Below are positions 17,749 to 27,326 of a stretch of DNA of 64,000 nt, piece by piece. The translations under genes were made by a program, and so were the position numbers. The notes below the pieces were generated by a model. The model made no database searches. It was not told the DNA's origin and worked only from the letters and a program-made list of their open reading frames with translations. Each line of letters opens with the position of its first letter. Position 1 is the first letter of the stretch. The stretch is taken from NCBI RefSeq assembly GCF_030811855.1, contig NZ_JAUSRN010000008.1, positions 1 to 64,000 on the forward strand. The letters run 5' to 3'. This stretch comes from Variovorax paradoxus. GTDB lineage: Bacteria > Pseudomonadota > Gammaproteobacteria > Burkholderiales > Burkholderiaceae_C.

Positions 17749-17969
17749 GCGGGGGAATCTTCGGAAGGTGGTTCGGCCGGCAGCCGCTCGAGCAGCGCAT
17801 CCAGGCGCGTGCGGGCCGCGGCAAGCCGCGACTTGAGTGCGTCGCGCTCGCGCGTGAGCGCTTCGACCTGCTCCTGCAGCAGCGCATTGGTGCGCTGCAC
17901 CTCTTCATGACGCACGAGCAGGCGGTCCACACGCTCGGCGATCTGGTCGATAGGGCTGGAGGCGGGCAT
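17745..17969 (-). CDS. Short coiled-coil protein, ZapB-like, upstream of zapA
   Basis: A 74-residue protein, almost entirely a predicted coiled coil (about residues 8-62: heptad-like RVDRLLVRHEEVQRTNALL and following), with an acidic Pro-rich tail. ATG 17969 is preferred; an upstream in-frame ATG adds a non-heptad leader. The size, coiled-coil content and 4-nt overlap with zapA suggest a ZapB-like partner (TIGR02449-like small proteins occupy this place in related genomes). Sequence similarity to E. coli ZapB itself is weak. Confidence 0.7.
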   Translation of the reverse strand: MPASSPIDQIAERVDRLLVRHEEVQRTNALLQEQVEALTRERDALKSRLAAARTRLDALLERLPAEPPSEDSPA

Positions 17970-18053
17970 GGTTGGCGATTGTAGTTTCACGCCGAACAAC
18001 GGACCGCGCAACTTTTGGCTTACTGCGCGGTCGAAGGCCCTAAAATCCTGCCG

Positions 18054-18268
18054 TTGGTGCCTGCGGCGTGGTTCAAACGCCGCGGTTCAACGGGAAGCAG
18101 GAGTGAACGCCCCCTGAAACGGAACCGGGCCGAAGCCGCCTGCGCTGCCCCCGCAACGGTCAAGCAGTCGACGCACGCGCGTCAACCTCATCCATTCAGC
18201 CACTGGGCGCCCTGAAACAGGCATCTGGGAAGGCGGTGGGGTCGTACTGCCAGCCCGGATACCGGCCA
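18054..18268 (+). promoter_or_regulatory. Cobalamin (B12) riboswitch
   Basis: Conserved elements occur in the right order: GGTGCC at the 5' end, GGGAAGCAGGAGTGAA, the highly conserved B12-box region GCTGCCCCCGCAACGG (18144-18159), CCACTGG / GGGAAGGCGGTGGGG, and the terminal CAGCCCGGATACCGGCC. It lies between a possible promoter (TAAAAT at 18041-18046) and btuB. When adenosylcobalamin is plentiful it should fold to block translation or elongation of btuB and the genes behind it. No clear intrinsic terminator lies between it and btuB, so translational control seems more likely. Confidence 0.92.
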
Positions 18269-18377
18269 ACGAGGCGGCTGCCGCATGCGCGATCGATTTC
18301 GCGGCACGAGGCAGCCATTGCGCCCAAACGCTGGCGGGGAGGCCGGCGACGGGCATAGACGTTCGTTCGCTCCATTC

Positions 18378-20327
18378 ATGACTTCCTGTGGTTCCCTCTC
18401 CCTCGGCCGTGTTCCCGCGCGCCGTCGCCGCATTGCCTGCCTGCCGCTTGCGCTGGCCTCCGCTTTCGGCGGCATATCGCTCTTCCAACTGCCGCTGGCG
18501 GCGCATGCGCAGCAAGTCGCAGCCGTCCCTGCGCTCGGGGAAACCGTGGTCACGGCCAACCGCACGCCGCAGCCGCTGTCTGATCTGGTAGCCGACGTGT
18601 CAGTGGTCGACCGGCAGACCATCGAGCGCAGCGGGGCGGTCGGCGTGGCCGACGTGCTGGCGCGCCTGCCCGGCATCGAGATCACGCGCAACGGCGGCGT
18701 GGGCAACTCCACTAGCCTCTACATTCGCGGCGCGGAGACGCGCTTCACGGCCGTGTACGTCGATGGCGTCCGTGTCGATTCGCAATCGACCGGTGGCGCT
18801 GGCTGGGAGAGCATTCCCCTGTCGCAGATCGACCGCATCGAAGTGCTTCGCGGCCCGGCTGCCGCCGTGTACGGCTCCGACGCCGTGGGCGGCGTGATCC
18901 AGCTCTTCACCAAACGCGGCGAAGAGGGGGTGTCTCCTTATGCGGGCGTCGGCTTCGGCAGCCACGGCCTGCGCAAGGCCGAAGCGGGCGTGAGCGGAAA
19001 GTCCGGCGCGCTGGACTATTCGCTGGGTGTAGCGCATGAGGAAAGCAGGGGCTTCAACGTGCAGCCTCTGGACAAGCGCACACCTTCGAGAGACGGCTAC
19101 ACCAGCCCCGACCGCGACGGCTACCGCAGCAACTCCGGCAACCTGCGGCTCGGCTACCAGCTCACCCCCGACCAGCGGCTCGACGCGACGCTGCTCTACA
19201 GCGATGTGGAAGCGGGCTACGACGCACAGGTCAGCGCCAGGGCCCGCCCGCCGATCCAGTTCAGGAACGACATCGGCAACAACACGCTGCGCACGGCCGG
19301 GCTTTCGTGGTCGGCCAAGTGGAACGATGTGTACAGCACGCGCGTGCAGGTCACCGATTCGCAAGCGGTCTACAAGACGCAGCCTTCGTTCTACCGCACC
19401 GAGACGAACCTGCGCGGCTACCTGTTCCAGAACGAATTTCGCTTCGGCCCGCACCTGGTGACCGCCACGCTCGAACGCCGCGAAGACGCGCTGGAAAATG
19501 CACCGACCCTCTTCAGCGGTCTGCTCGCGAACAAGCGCTCGCAAGATGCGGTCTCGCTCGGCTATGGCTTCGTGCAGGGCGCGCATTCGCTCCAGCTGCA
19601 CGTGCGCCGCGACGACGACAGCGAATTCGGCGGCAAGACCACCGGCAGCGCGGCCTACGGTTTCTCGATCACGCCCAAACTGCGCGCCACGGTGTCGGCT
19701 GGAACGTCTTTCCGCGCGCCCACGCTGTACCAGCGCTTCAGCGAATACGGTACGCCAAGCCTGAAGCCCGAGTCGGGCCGCAACGTCGAGCTGGGACTGC
19801 AGTACACCGATGGCGGCACGCATGCGGGCATCGTGGTCTACCAGAACCGCGTCAGCAACCTGATCGTGTTCGACGGCTCGGCCACCAACTGCCCGTCCGG
19901 CTTCGGCTGCTATGCCAGCACCGCGCGTGCCCGCTACCAGGGCGTGACGCTGTCGGGCGGCCATCGCATCGGCGACGTGACCTTGCGCGCATCGGCCGAC
20001 TTCCAGGATCCGCGCGACCTGGACACCGACCACCTGCTGGCGCGCCGCGCCCGTCGACACGGCACGCTGGGCGCCGACTGGCGCGTGGCCGGCTGGACGC
20101 TGGGCGCCGAGATCCAGTCGTCGAGCAAGCGCTTCGACGATGCCGCCAACACCCGCACCCTGAGCGGCTACACGGTGCTGAACCTGGTGGCCAGCACGCA
20201 GATCACGCGCGACCTTGGCCTGGTGGCGCGCGTGGACAATGTGGGGGACAAGGACTACACGCTGGCGCGCGGCTACGCCACGGGCGGCCGCAATGCTTAC
20301 CTCGGCCTGAAGTGGACACCGCAATAA
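18378..20327 (+). CDS. btuB: TonB-dependent vitamin B12 receptor
   Basis: A 649-residue outer-membrane receptor. Residues 1-45 form a signal peptide (basic RARRRR, hydrophobic core, ending AHA-Q). A TonB-box-like ETVVTANR follows, then a plug domain (to about 175, with VLARLPGIEITRNGG and IEVLRGPAAAVYGSDAVGGVI) and a 22-strand barrel ending in YLGLKWTPQ. It imports cobalamins using TonB energy. The length matches BtuB (~610-650). ATG 18378 gives a normal signal peptide; an ATG at 18285 is in frame but would add 31 residues before it. Directly behind a cobalamin riboswitch. Confidence 0.93.
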   Translation: MTSCGSLSLGRVPARRRRIACLPLALASAFGGISLFQLPLAAHAQQVAAVPALGETVVTANRTPQPLSDLVADVSVVDRQTIERSGAVGVADVLARLPGIEITRNGGVGNSTSLYIRGAETRFTAVYVDGVRVDSQSTGGAGWESIPLSQIDRIEVLRGPAAAVYGSDAVGGVIQLFTKRGEEGVSPYAGVGFGSHGLRKAEAGVSGKSGALDYSLGVAHEESRGFNVQPLDKRTPSRDGYTSPDRDGYRSNSGNLRLGYQLTPDQRLDATLLYSDVEAGYDAQVSARARPPIQFRNDIGNNTLRTAGLSWSAKWNDVYSTRVQVTDSQAVYKTQPSFYRTETNLRGYLFQNEFRFGPHLVTATLERREDALENAPTLFSGLLANKRSQDAVSLGYGFVQGAHSLQLHVRRDDDSEFGGKTTGSAAYGFSITPKLRATVSAGTSFRAPTLYQRFSEYGTPSLKPESGRNVELGLQYTDGGTHAGIVVYQNRVSNLIVFDGSATNCPSGFGCYASTARARYQGVTLSGGHRIGDVTLRASADFQDPRDLDTDHLLARRARRHGTLGADWRVAGWTLGAEIQSSSKRFDDAANTRTLSGYTVLNLVASTQITRDLGLVARVDNVGDKDYTLARGYATGGRNAYLGLKWTPQ

Positions 20328-20360
20328 GCCAACCCAACGCAAACGGCGAACTTAGCGCTG

Positions 20361-20948
20361 ATGCGCATGCCCATGCCTGAGCACGAACTCATCCTTGGCG
20401 GTCAGAAGAGCGGCAAGTCCCGGCGCGCCGAACAGCAGGCCATCGACTGGCTGGCCGAGGCGCCAGCCACGCGGCGCGCGGTGCTCATTGCCACGGGCCA
20501 GGCGCACGACGACGAAATGCGCGAGCGCATCGCACGTCACCGGGCCGACCGCGCGCAGCGCGTGCCCGCCATGCGCACGGTGGAAGAGCCCATTGAACTC
20601 GCGCGCGAAATCGTCACCCAGAGTGCGCCCGACACGCTGGTAGTGATCGACTGCCTCACGCTTTGGCTCACCAACCTGCTGATGCCGCTGCGTTCCGAAT
20701 CGGCGCGACCGATGACGCGCACGCCGGCGACGCATATCGGCATGCTGCTCGTTGCATTGCGCGAAGCACGCGGACCGGTGGTGCTGGTCGGCAACGAGAT
20801 CGGCCTGGGTGTGATTCCGCTTGGCGGAGAAACGCGGGCCTTCGTTGACGCGCTGGGCCGGCTCAACCAGGACGTGGCGGCCGCGTGTGGCCGGGTCACG
20901 CTGATGGTGGCCGGATTGCCGCTGACCTTGAAGGCGCCTGCCGCATGA
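20361..20948 (+). CDS. cobU: Adenosylcobinamide kinase / adenosylcobinamide-phosphate guanylyltransferase
   Basis: A 195-residue cytoplasmic enzyme (CobU/CobP). It phosphorylates the aminopropanol arm of adenosylcobinamide and then adds GMP to give AdoCbi-GDP for lower-ligand attachment. The N-terminal P-loop GGQKSGKS (about 14-21), an active-site histidine region (RIARHRADR) and VIDCLTLWLTNLL are family signatures. It lies 33 nt downstream of btuB, and its stop overlaps the start of btuF (ATGA), indicating one transcript under the riboswitch. The start could be 20361 or 20373; both lack a strong ribosome binding site. Confidence 0.93.
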   Translation: MRMPMPEHELILGGQKSGKSRRAEQQAIDWLAEAPATRRAVLIATGQAHDDEMRERIARHRADRAQRVPAMRTVEEPIELAREIVTQSAPDTLVVIDCLTLWLTNLLMPLRSESARPMTRTPATHIGMLLVALREARGPVVLVGNEIGLGVIPLGGETRAFVDALGRLNQDVAAACGRVTLMVAGLPLTLKAPAA

Positions 20949-21814
20949 CAAGACACTGGATTCGCGCTTTCTCGCTCGCCATCGGCCTGGGCGTTTTCGC
21001 ACTGGCCGCGCACGCTCTTGAGGTGGTCGACGAGCGCGGTGTGACAGTGAGCCTGCCGCAACCGCCGCAGCGCATCGTCACGCTGCTGCCGTCGTTGACC
21101 GAAGGAGTTTGCGCGCTCGGCGCGTGCGCCCGGCTGGTGGGCATCGACAACTATTCCAACTCACCGAACGCGGTGCTTGCCCTGCCTCGGCTGGGCGGCG
21201 GAATCGACCCCAATGTCGAAGCCATCGTGGCACTGAGGCCCGATGCGGTGCTGCTTGCCAAGTCTTCGCGCGTGACCCAGCGGCTCGAGGCGCTGGGCCT
21301 CAAGGTGGTGGTGCTCGAACCCAAGAGCCATGCCGACGTACGGCGCGTGCTCGACAAGCTCGATCAGGTGCTTGGTACCCACGAAGCCGCGAACATCTGG
21401 CGCGTGATCGATGCCAGCGTGTCGGCTGCCGCCCAGTCGCTGCCCGCCAGCGCGAAGGGCCAGCGCGTCTACTTCGAGGTCAACAGCGCGCCCTATGCGG
21501 CCGGCGAGTCTTCGTTCATCGGCGAGACGCTCACGCGCCTGGGCATGAAGAACATCGTGCCGGCGTCGCTCGGGCCGTTTCCCAAGCTCAATCCCGAATA
21601 CGTGGTGCATGCCAATCCCGATCTGATCATGGTCAGCGTGCGCAGCGCAGCGGGCATGGAACAGCGACCGGGCTGGAGCGGCATCCGTGCGGTGCGCGAA
21701 GGGCGCATCTGCCGCTTCGATGCGGCGCAATCCGACGTGCTCGTGCGCCCTGGCCCGCGAATGGACGAGGCCGCGAGGCTCATGGCCCGTTGCATCGCGG
21801 AGAAAGCCGGTTGA
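20945..21814 (+). CDS. btuF: Cobalamin ABC transporter, periplasmic binding protein
   Basis: A 289-residue class III substrate-binding protein. Signal peptide 1-24 (FSLAIGLGVFALAAHA). The mature part has the PPQRIVTLLPSLTEGVCALGACARLVG start typical of BtuF and FhuD-like proteins, and ends with RPGPRMDEAARLMA. It delivers B12 from BtuB to the BtuCD permease. ATG 20945 overlaps the cobU stop. A neighbouring in-frame ATG upstream would add 20 non-signal residues and is rejected. Confidence 0.92.
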   Translation: MTRHWIRAFSLAIGLGVFALAAHALEVVDERGVTVSLPQPPQRIVTLLPSLTEGVCALGACARLVGIDNYSNSPNAVLALPRLGGGIDPNVEAIVALRPDAVLLAKSSRVTQRLEALGLKVVVLEPKSHADVRRVLDKLDQVLGTHEAANIWRVIDASVSAAAQSLPASAKGQRVYFEVNSAPYAAGESSFIGETLTRLGMKNIVPASLGPFPKLNPEYVVHANPDLIMVSVRSAAGMEQRPGWSGIRAVREGRICRFDAAQSDVLVRPGPRMDEAARLMARCIAEKAG

Positions 21815-21828
21815 GCCGCGCGGATCTC

Positions 21829-22839
21829 ATGCATACACATCATCGGCGCTGCGTCTGGCTCTTCGGCTTTGCCCTGCTGGGCCTCGGCGGTGCATTGGCG
21901 GTGTTTGGCCTCGGCATCGGCAGCACCGGCTTCCAGAGCCTGCTCGCGGCGCGGCACGATGCGGTGGCGCTGCAGATCGTCTGGGACATCCGCCTGCCGC
22001 GCACGCTCGGCGCCTGGCTTGCGGGTGCACTGCTCGGTCTCGCGGGCTCGGTAGCCCAGGGCCTGTTCCGCAATCCGCTGGCCGATCCTTATCTGCTCGG
22101 CAGTGCGTCGGGCGCATCGCTGGGCGTGGCCTTGGCGCTCATGCTATTCGGCGGCTCGGCCGCCAGCATGCAATGGGCGATGCGCCTGGGGCTCACCGGC
22201 GCGGCCTTCGTGGGGGCGGTGTGCGCGGTGATGCTCACGCTGATGCTGGCGCGCGGCGTGCAGCAAACCTTGCGGCTGCTGCTCGCCGGCGTGATCGTCG
22301 GCGTGGTGCTCGGCGCCGCCAAGGACCTGATCACCATCGCTTCGGCCGACATCCTGCAGGCGCTGCAGGGCTTCGTCCTCGGTAGCACCGGCTTGGTCGG
22401 TTGGAGCGCGTGCGCGGTGATGGCCGCGGTCGGCGCGGTGTGCCTGCTGCTGGCCTGGGCGCTCGCCCCGGTGCTTGACGGCCTCGCGCTCGGAGAAGCG
22501 ACGGCCCGCAGCCTGGGCCTCCCGCTCGGCGCGATGCGCGCCGCGCTGGTGGTGGTGCTCGCGCTGGCCACCGGCGCGGCCGTGGCGCAGACCGGCCTGA
22601 TCGCTTTCGTCGGCCTGGCCGCGCCGCACCTCGTGCGTTCCGTGGTCAAGACCACGCACGCCGGATTGATCGTGCTGTCCACCGCGATGGGAGGCTTGCT
22701 GCTGATGGCCGCCGATCTGCTGGCGCGCTGGATCATTGCGCCACAGGAACTGCCCGTGGGCGTGCTCACCGCCGTGCTCGGCGGCAGCTACCTGCTATGG
22801 CTGATGCACCGGCGCAGCGCGCGAGGGGGCGTGGCATGA
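21829..22839 (+). CDS. btuC: Cobalamin ABC transporter, permease subunit
   Basis: A 336-residue FecCD-family permease with about ten hydrophobic spans. Signatures include GAWLAGALLGLAGSVAQGLFRNPLADPYLLG and GLIAFVGLAAPHLVR, the cytoplasmic coupling-helix region. ATG 21829 is used here, but an in-frame TTG at 21811 overlaps the btuF stop (TTGA) and could start a form six residues longer with translational coupling. It works as a dimer with BtuD. The stop overlaps the btuD start. Confidence 0.93.
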   Translation: MHTHHRRCVWLFGFALLGLGGALAVFGLGIGSTGFQSLLAARHDAVALQIVWDIRLPRTLGAWLAGALLGLAGSVAQGLFRNPLADPYLLGSASGASLGVALALMLFGGSAASMQWAMRLGLTGAAFVGAVCAVMLTLMLARGVQQTLRLLLAGVIVGVVLGAAKDLITIASADILQALQGFVLGSTGLVGWSACAVMAAVGAVCLLLAWALAPVLDGLALGEATARSLGLPLGAMRAALVVVLALATGAAVAQTGLIAFVGLAAPHLVRSVVKTTHAGLIVLSTAMGGLLLMAADLLARWIIAPQELPVGVLTAVLGGSYLLWLMHRRSARGGVA

Positions 22840-23618
22840 GCGGTCATATCCCCGCACTCGAAGCGCGCAGCGTGAGCGCCACGCTAGGCACCGCCGAAGT
22901 GCTGCACGGTATCGATTTGAAGTTCGGCGCCGCGCGCTGGACCAGCGTGGTCGGGCCGAACGGCGCGGGCAAGTCCACCTTGCTCAAGGCGCTGGCGGGG
23001 TTGCTCCCGCATCGCGGCGAAGTCTTTCTCTTCGGCGAACCCTCGGCCAAGGTGCCGGGCCGCGTTCGTGCGCAGCGCCTTTCATGGCTGGGCCAGAGCG
23101 GCGCGGCGGGCGAGGGCGGTGCCGACGACCTGATGGTCTACGACATTGCCATGCTCGGGCGCCTGCCGCATCAGCGTTGGCTTGCCGCCCCGAGCAAGGC
23201 GGACCGCGAGGCGGTGGAGCGCGCGCTGCGCAGCACCCAGGCCTGGGATTGGCGCGAACGGCCGCTGGGCCAGCTCTCGGGCGGCGAGCGCCAGCGCGTG
23301 CTGCTGGCCCGTGCGCTGGCCGTGGAGGCCGAGCTGCTGCTGATGGACGAGCCGCTCGCCAACCTCGATCCCCCGCACCAATCCGACTGGATGCAGACCA
23401 CGCGCGCCCTGGTGGCCGAGGGCCGCACCGTGGTCAGCGTGCTGCACGAACTCCCGATGGCGCTTGCCGCCGACGAACTGGTGGTGATGAACCACGGCCG
23501 CGTGGTGCACCATGGCGGCAGCAGCGACCCGGCCACCCACGCCGCGCTCGAAGAGGTGTTCAACCATCGCATCCGCGTGCACCGCGTGGCTGACCAGTGG
23601 ATCGCACTGCCGAACTGA
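22836..23618 (+). CDS. btuD: Cobalamin ABC transporter, ATPase subunit
   Basis: A 260-residue ABC ATPase. Walker [11 protein letters not shown], the ABC signature LSGGERQR, Walker [15 protein letters not shown] and the switch histidine in [11 protein letters not shown] are all intact. It powers BtuC. ATG 22836 overlaps the btuC stop by four bases (ATGA). Placement in a btuB-btuFCD set makes cobalamin the substrate rather than haem or siderophore, although by sequence alone it sits in the broad FecE/HmuV-like group. Confidence 0.93.
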   Translation: MSGHIPALEARSVSATLGTAEVLHGIDLKFGAARWTSVVGPNGAGKSTLLKALAGLLPHRGEVFLFGEPSAKVPGRVRAQRLSWLGQSGAAGEGGADDLMVYDIAMLGRLPHQRWLAAPSKADREAVERALRSTQAWDWRERPLGQLSGGERQRVLLARALAVEAELLLMDEPLANLDPPHQSDWMQTTRALVAEGRTVVSVLHELPMALAADELVVMNHGRVVHHGGSSDPATHAALEEVFNHRIRVHRVADQWIALPN

Positions 23619-23647
23619 CGAGCATCAACACAAGGCCTACATACATC

Positions 23648-24217
23648 ATGCAAATCGAAACTCCCCCCACCGAGAAGCCGTACGACAAGCCCGAAGGCGA
23701 GCGCCGCGGCATCGTCATCGTCAACACCGGTGACGGCAAGGGCAAGAGCACCGCGGCCTTCGGCTTGGCGCTGCGCGCGCATGGCCGCGGCAAGGCGGTG
23801 AAGATCTTCCAGTTCATGAAAGTGCCCTCGGCTCGTTTCGGCGAGCACCGCATGTTCGAGCAGCTCGGCATTCCGATCCAAGGCTTGGGCGACGGTTTCA
23901 GCTGGAAGAGCCAGGACCTCGATCACTCGGCCGAGCTAGCACGCGACGGCTGGGAAAAAGCCAGGACAGCGATTCTGTCCGGCGAGTTCTTCCTGGTGGT
24001 GCTCGACGAGATCACCTATCCGCTCATCTACGGCTGGCTGCCGCTTCAGGGTGTGCTCGAAACGCTGCGCGAGCGGCCCAAGCACGTGCACGTGGTGCTG
24101 ACCGGCCGCCGCTGCCCGCCGGAGATTGTCGAGCTGGCCGACACCGTGACCGAGATGACCATGGTCAAGCACGCCTTCAAGGCCGGCATTCCAGCGCAGC
24201 GCGGAATCGAGGACTGA
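23648..24217 (+). CDS. cobO: Cob(I)yrinic acid a,c-diamide adenosyltransferase (CobA/CobO type)
   Basis: A 189-residue corrinoid adenosyltransferase that transfers 5'-deoxyadenosyl from ATP to cob(I)alamin or its precursors. The P-loop-like [19 protein letters not shown] and [13 protein letters not shown] are family signatures. The N-terminus ([25 protein letters not shown]) is typical of the BtuR/CobO class. It is 29 nt downstream of btuD and 5 nt upstream of bluB on the riboswitch-led transcript. Confidence 0.94.
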   Translation: MQIETPPTEKPYDKPEGERRGIVIVNTGDGKGKSTAAFGLALRAHGRGKAVKIFQFMKVPSARFGEHRMFEQLGIPIQGLGDGFSWKSQDLDHSAELARDGWEKARTAILSGEFFLVVLDEITYPLIYGWLPLQGVLETLRERPKHVHVVLTGRRCPPEIVELADTVTEMTMVKHAFKAGIPAQRGIED

Positions 24218-24222
24218 GTTCG

Positions 24223-24906
24223 ATGTCGCAAGCCTTCGCGGCCCACGAGGTGAGGGCGGTGTACCGCGCCATCCATGAGCGGCGCGACATGCGTCACTTC
24301 GCAGGGGGACAGGTGGCGCCGGAGCTGCTGCGCCGGCTGCTCGAAGCGGCGCACCACGCGCCCAGTGTCGGATTCATGCAGCCGTGGCGGTTCATTCGCG
24401 TTCGAGACGGTGCCTTGCGCCAGCGTCTGCACGATGTGATCGAGCGCGAACGCGTGCTGACGGCCCGCGCCCTCGGCGAGCGCGAAGACGCGTTCATGCG
24501 GCTCAAGGTGCAGGGTGTGCTCGATGCGGCCGAACTGCTGGCCGTGTCGTTGGCCGACGGCCGTGAGCAGCATGTGTTCGGCCGACGCACCTTGCCGCAA
24601 ATGGACCTGGCCTCGGCGTCCTGCGCCATCCAGAACCTCTGGCTTGCGGCGCGAGCCGAAGGGCTGGGCATGGGCTGGGTCTCGCTGTTCGATCCCGCCG
24701 AGGTGTCGGCCCTGCTGGGCCTGCCCGAGGGTGCGGAACCGATCGCGCTGTTGTGCCTGGGCCCGGTGCACGATTTCTACGAAGAGCCGATGCTGCAACG
24801 CGAACGCTGGGCCCGGCGCGAGCCCTTGTCGGCGCTGGTGTTCGACGAACGCTGGGGCCAGCCCTCGGACCTGTTTTCAACCTCGTCTTCCGTGGAGCCT
24901 GCCTGA
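24223..24906 (+). CDS. bluB: 5,6-dimethylbenzimidazole synthase
   Basis: A 227-residue flavin-destructase of the nitroreductase fold. It cleaves reduced FMN with O2 to give the DMB lower ligand of B12. The N-terminus (AVYRAIHERRDMRHF, then HHAPSVGFMQPWRFI) and the central QMDLASASCAIQNLWLAARAEGLGMGWVSLFDP are typical of BluB. The oxygen requirement fits an aerobic host. With cobT in the second block, DMB can be made and activated, so the cell need not import the lower ligand. Confidence 0.93.
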   Translation: MSQAFAAHEVRAVYRAIHERRDMRHFAGGQVAPELLRRLLEAAHHAPSVGFMQPWRFIRVRDGALRQRLHDVIERERVLTARALGEREDAFMRLKVQGVLDAAELLAVSLADGREQHVFGRRTLPQMDLASASCAIQNLWLAARAEGLGMGWVSLFDPAEVSALLGLPEGAEPIALLCLGPVHDFYEEPMLQRERWARREPLSALVFDERWGQPSDLFSTSSSVEPA

Positions 24907-24956
24907 TGTTGGCCTTCGATGCCGTCCTGTTCGTCACCGCTGCCTGACTCGCGAGA

Positions 24957-25937
24957 ATGACGGCTCCCATGCCCGCCTTTCCCCTCGAACACGCCCTGGC
25001 CGCCGCCGCCGCGCTGTGGCTTACGCTTGCCATCGACCGCTGGCTGGGCGAGCCCGCCGCGCGCTGGCATCCGGTGGTGTGGATGGGGCAGTACCTCGGC
25101 TGGATCGGCTCGCGCATCGCACCGCCGGTGGCCAAGGCGAAGCCGCGCGACCTGTCGCTCTTCTTGATTGGGGTGCTGACGTGGTGCGTGGGCGCGATGT
25201 GCGTGGGGGTGGTCGCCGCCGGCGTGCAGGCCGCGATGGTGCAATGGCTGCCCGCATGGGCGCTGGCGATGGCGCTGGCCCTTGCGCTGAAACCGCTTTT
25301 CGCGTGGCGCATGCTGCACGACGAAGTGCTCGCGGTCGAGGCGGCGCTGGGCATTTCGCTCGATGCGGGGCGCGCGCAGCTGGCGCGGCTCGTCAGCCGC
25401 GATGTCTGCGCGCTCAGCGAGCGCGAGGTGCGCGAAAGCGCCATCGAATCGCTGGCCGAGAACCTCAACGATTCGCTGGTGGCCCCGCTGTTCTGGTTCG
25501 TGCTGCTCGGCCTGCCGGGCGCGGCGGTCTACCGCTTCGCCAACACGGCCGATGCGATGTGGGGCTACCGCGGCGAACGCAACGGCCGCGACTGGACGTG
25601 GCTCGGCAAATGGGCCGCGCGCGCCGACGACGCACTCTCCTGGCTGCCCGCCCGGCTCACCGTGGTGCTGCTCGCGGTGGCGGCGTGGCAGTGGCCCACC
25701 GGGCTGGGCGGCGAAGCGCGCCGCACGCCGTCGCCCAACAGCGGCTGGCCGATGGCAACGATGGCGCTGCTGCTCGGTGTGCGCCTCGCCAAACCGGGCG
25801 TCTACGCGCTGAACGCCGAGGGGCGGCAGGCCACGGCGCTCGACACGCAACGCACCGCGCTGCTGGGCGGCAGGGCGGTGCTGGCGATGGCCGTGTGCGC
25901 AACCGCGGTCATCGTGTCGTCGGCGAGGTGGGCATGA
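24957..25937 (+). CDS. cbiB: Adenosylcobinamide-phosphate synthase (CbiB/CobD)
   Basis: A 326-residue inner-membrane protein with 4-5 hydrophobic spans. It attaches (R)-1-aminopropan-2-ol O-phosphate to adenosylcobyric acid. Signatures: DRWLGEPAARWHPVVWMGQ near the N-terminus, ESAIESLAENLNDSLVAPLFWF and YRFANTADAMWGYR. The start is ATG 24957 or ATG 24969. Its stop overlaps the start of the downstream decarboxylase that makes its aminopropanol phosphate substrate, so the pair is functionally and translationally coupled. Confidence 0.92.
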   Translation: MTAPMPAFPLEHALAAAAALWLTLAIDRWLGEPAARWHPVVWMGQYLGWIGSRIAPPVAKAKPRDLSLFLIGVLTWCVGAMCVGVVAAGVQAAMVQWLPAWALAMALALALKPLFAWRMLHDEVLAVEAALGISLDAGRAQLARLVSRDVCALSEREVRESAIESLAENLNDSLVAPLFWFVLLGLPGAAVYRFANTADAMWGYRGERNGRDWTWLGKWAARADDALSWLPARLTVVLLAVAAWQWPTGLGGEARRTPSPNSGWPMATMALLLGVRLAKPGVYALNAEGRQATALDTQRTALLGGRAVLAMAVCATAVIVSSARWA

Positions 25938-26944
25938 CGTCCGGTATCGCACTGCATGGCGGCCCGGACGAAACCGGCGCTGCGCCGCACGACTTCTCGA
26001 CCAACGGCAACGCGGTGGGCGCCTGCCCGACCGCGGTGGCCGCCTTGCACACAGCCGATGCTGCGCATTACCCGGATCCGCGCTACACGTCGCTGCGCGA
26101 CAGGCTCGCTGCATTCCACCGTGTCGCACCCGGCCGCATCGTTATTGCGGCCAGCGCGAGCGAATTCATCCATCGCATCAGCGCCGCCGTCGCGCAGGGC
26201 GGTGGGCGGCATATCTGGCTGCCGGCCCACAGCTACGGCGATTACGAACGCGCCGCGCAGGCCTGGGGGTTGCAGGTGCTGCGCGCGCCCCAGTCGCACG
26301 AGGGCGCGGCGCTGCTGTGGTGCTGCGAGCCGTCGAGCCCGCTCGGGCAGGCGCAGGCCGGACTGGCGCTGCATGCCAGTGCCGGCAGCACCTGCGTGCT
26401 CGACATGGCCTACGAGCCGCTGCGCCTCGAAGGCCGTGCGTCGCTCGATGCCGCGCAGCGCAACTGCATCTGGCAACTCTGGACACCGAACAAGGCCATG
26501 GGCCTCACCGGCATCCGCGCCGCCTACGCCATCGCGCCCGAAGACACCGCCGCTGCGCCCCTGATGCAGCGACTCGAACGACTCGCTCCGTCATGGCCGC
26601 TCGGCACCCACGGCGTGGCGCTGCTGGAGACCTGGACGGGCGACGAAGCGCAGGCCTGGCTTGCCCAGAGCCTGCAGACCTTGCGCGACTGGAAGGCGCA
26701 GCAGCGCGCGCTCTGCGCGTCCCTCGGCTGGCATGGCCTGCCCAGCGACGCCAACTTCTTCTGCGCCCGCACCGACCGGCCGTACCTCCTGCTGGCGGCG
26801 GCCCTGCGTGCCGAAGGCATCAAGCTGCGCGACTGTGCTTCCTTCGGCCTGCCGGGGTTCGTGCGACTGGGCGTGCTGCCGCCGCAGAGCCAGCAGGCAC
26901 TGAAAGAAGTCTGGACGCGCGCCGCTGCCTCGGCCGAACATTGA
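25934..26944 (+). CDS. cobC: Threonine-phosphate decarboxylase (PLP-dependent)
   Basis: A 336-residue class I/II aminotransferase-fold enzyme that decarboxylates L-threonine O-phosphate to aminopropanol phosphate. The PLP lysine lies in WTPNKAMGLTGIRAAY, and the HGG-(x)n-DFSTNGNAVG N-terminus is usual for the family (named CobC in Pseudomonas, CobD in Salmonella). The ATG at 25934 overlaps the cbiB stop (ATGA). It is the last recognisable cobalamin gene of the first block. Confidence 0.9.
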   Translation: MTSGIALHGGPDETGAAPHDFSTNGNAVGACPTAVAALHTADAAHYPDPRYTSLRDRLAAFHRVAPGRIVIAASASEFIHRISAAVAQGGGRHIWLPAHSYGDYERAAQAWGLQVLRAPQSHEGAALLWCCEPSSPLGQAQAGLALHASAGSTCVLDMAYEPLRLEGRASLDAAQRNCIWQLWTPNKAMGLTGIRAAYAIAPEDTAAAPLMQRLERLAPSWPLGTHGVALLETWTGDEAQAWLAQSLQTLRDWKAQQRALCASLGWHGLPSDANFFCARTDRPYLLLAAALRAEGIKLRDCASFGLPGFVRLGVLPPQSQQALKEVWTRAAASAEH

Positions 26945-26972
26945 AGCTCAACATGATCCGCAGGACATCCGC

Positions 26973-27326
26973 ATGCTCTACGCCATCACCACGCTCTTTC
27001 TTTGCCAACTGGCCGGCGAGCTGCTCGTGCAGTGGCTGGGCCTGCCGATCCCGGGTCCGCTGATCGGCATGCTGCTGCTCTTCATCGTGCTGCTCGTTCG
27101 CGGCGGCGTGCCCGACGCCTTGAGCGAAACCTCGGGCCATCTGCTGCGCAACCTCATGCTGCTATTCATTCCCGCCGTGACCGGGGTCATGCTGCATTTC
27201 GAGCGGGTAGGGCGCGAATGGCTTCCGTTCCTGGCGGCCGGCATCGTGGGAGCGGCCTTCACCATGACCGTGACCGCGCTCACCCTGCGCTGGATGATCC
27301 GCATCACGGGCAAGGACGCGCAATGA
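26973..27326 (+). CDS. CidA/LrgA-family holin-like membrane protein
   Basis: A 117-residue protein with four hydrophobic spans and the family segment GLPIPGPLIGMLLLFIVLL. CidA/LrgA proteins act with LrgB-type partners; in staphylococci they modulate murein hydrolase activity, and homologues elsewhere export pyruvate or related acids. It is 28 nt downstream of the threonine-phosphate decarboxylase, so it may be read from the cobalamin transcript, and overlaps the lrgB-like start by four bases. Confidence 0.85.
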   Translation: MLYAITTLFLCQLAGELLVQWLGLPIPGPLIGMLLLFIVLLVRGGVPDALSETSGHLLRNLMLLFIPAVTGVMLHFERVGREWLPFLAAGIVGAAFTMTVTALTLRWMIRITGKDAQ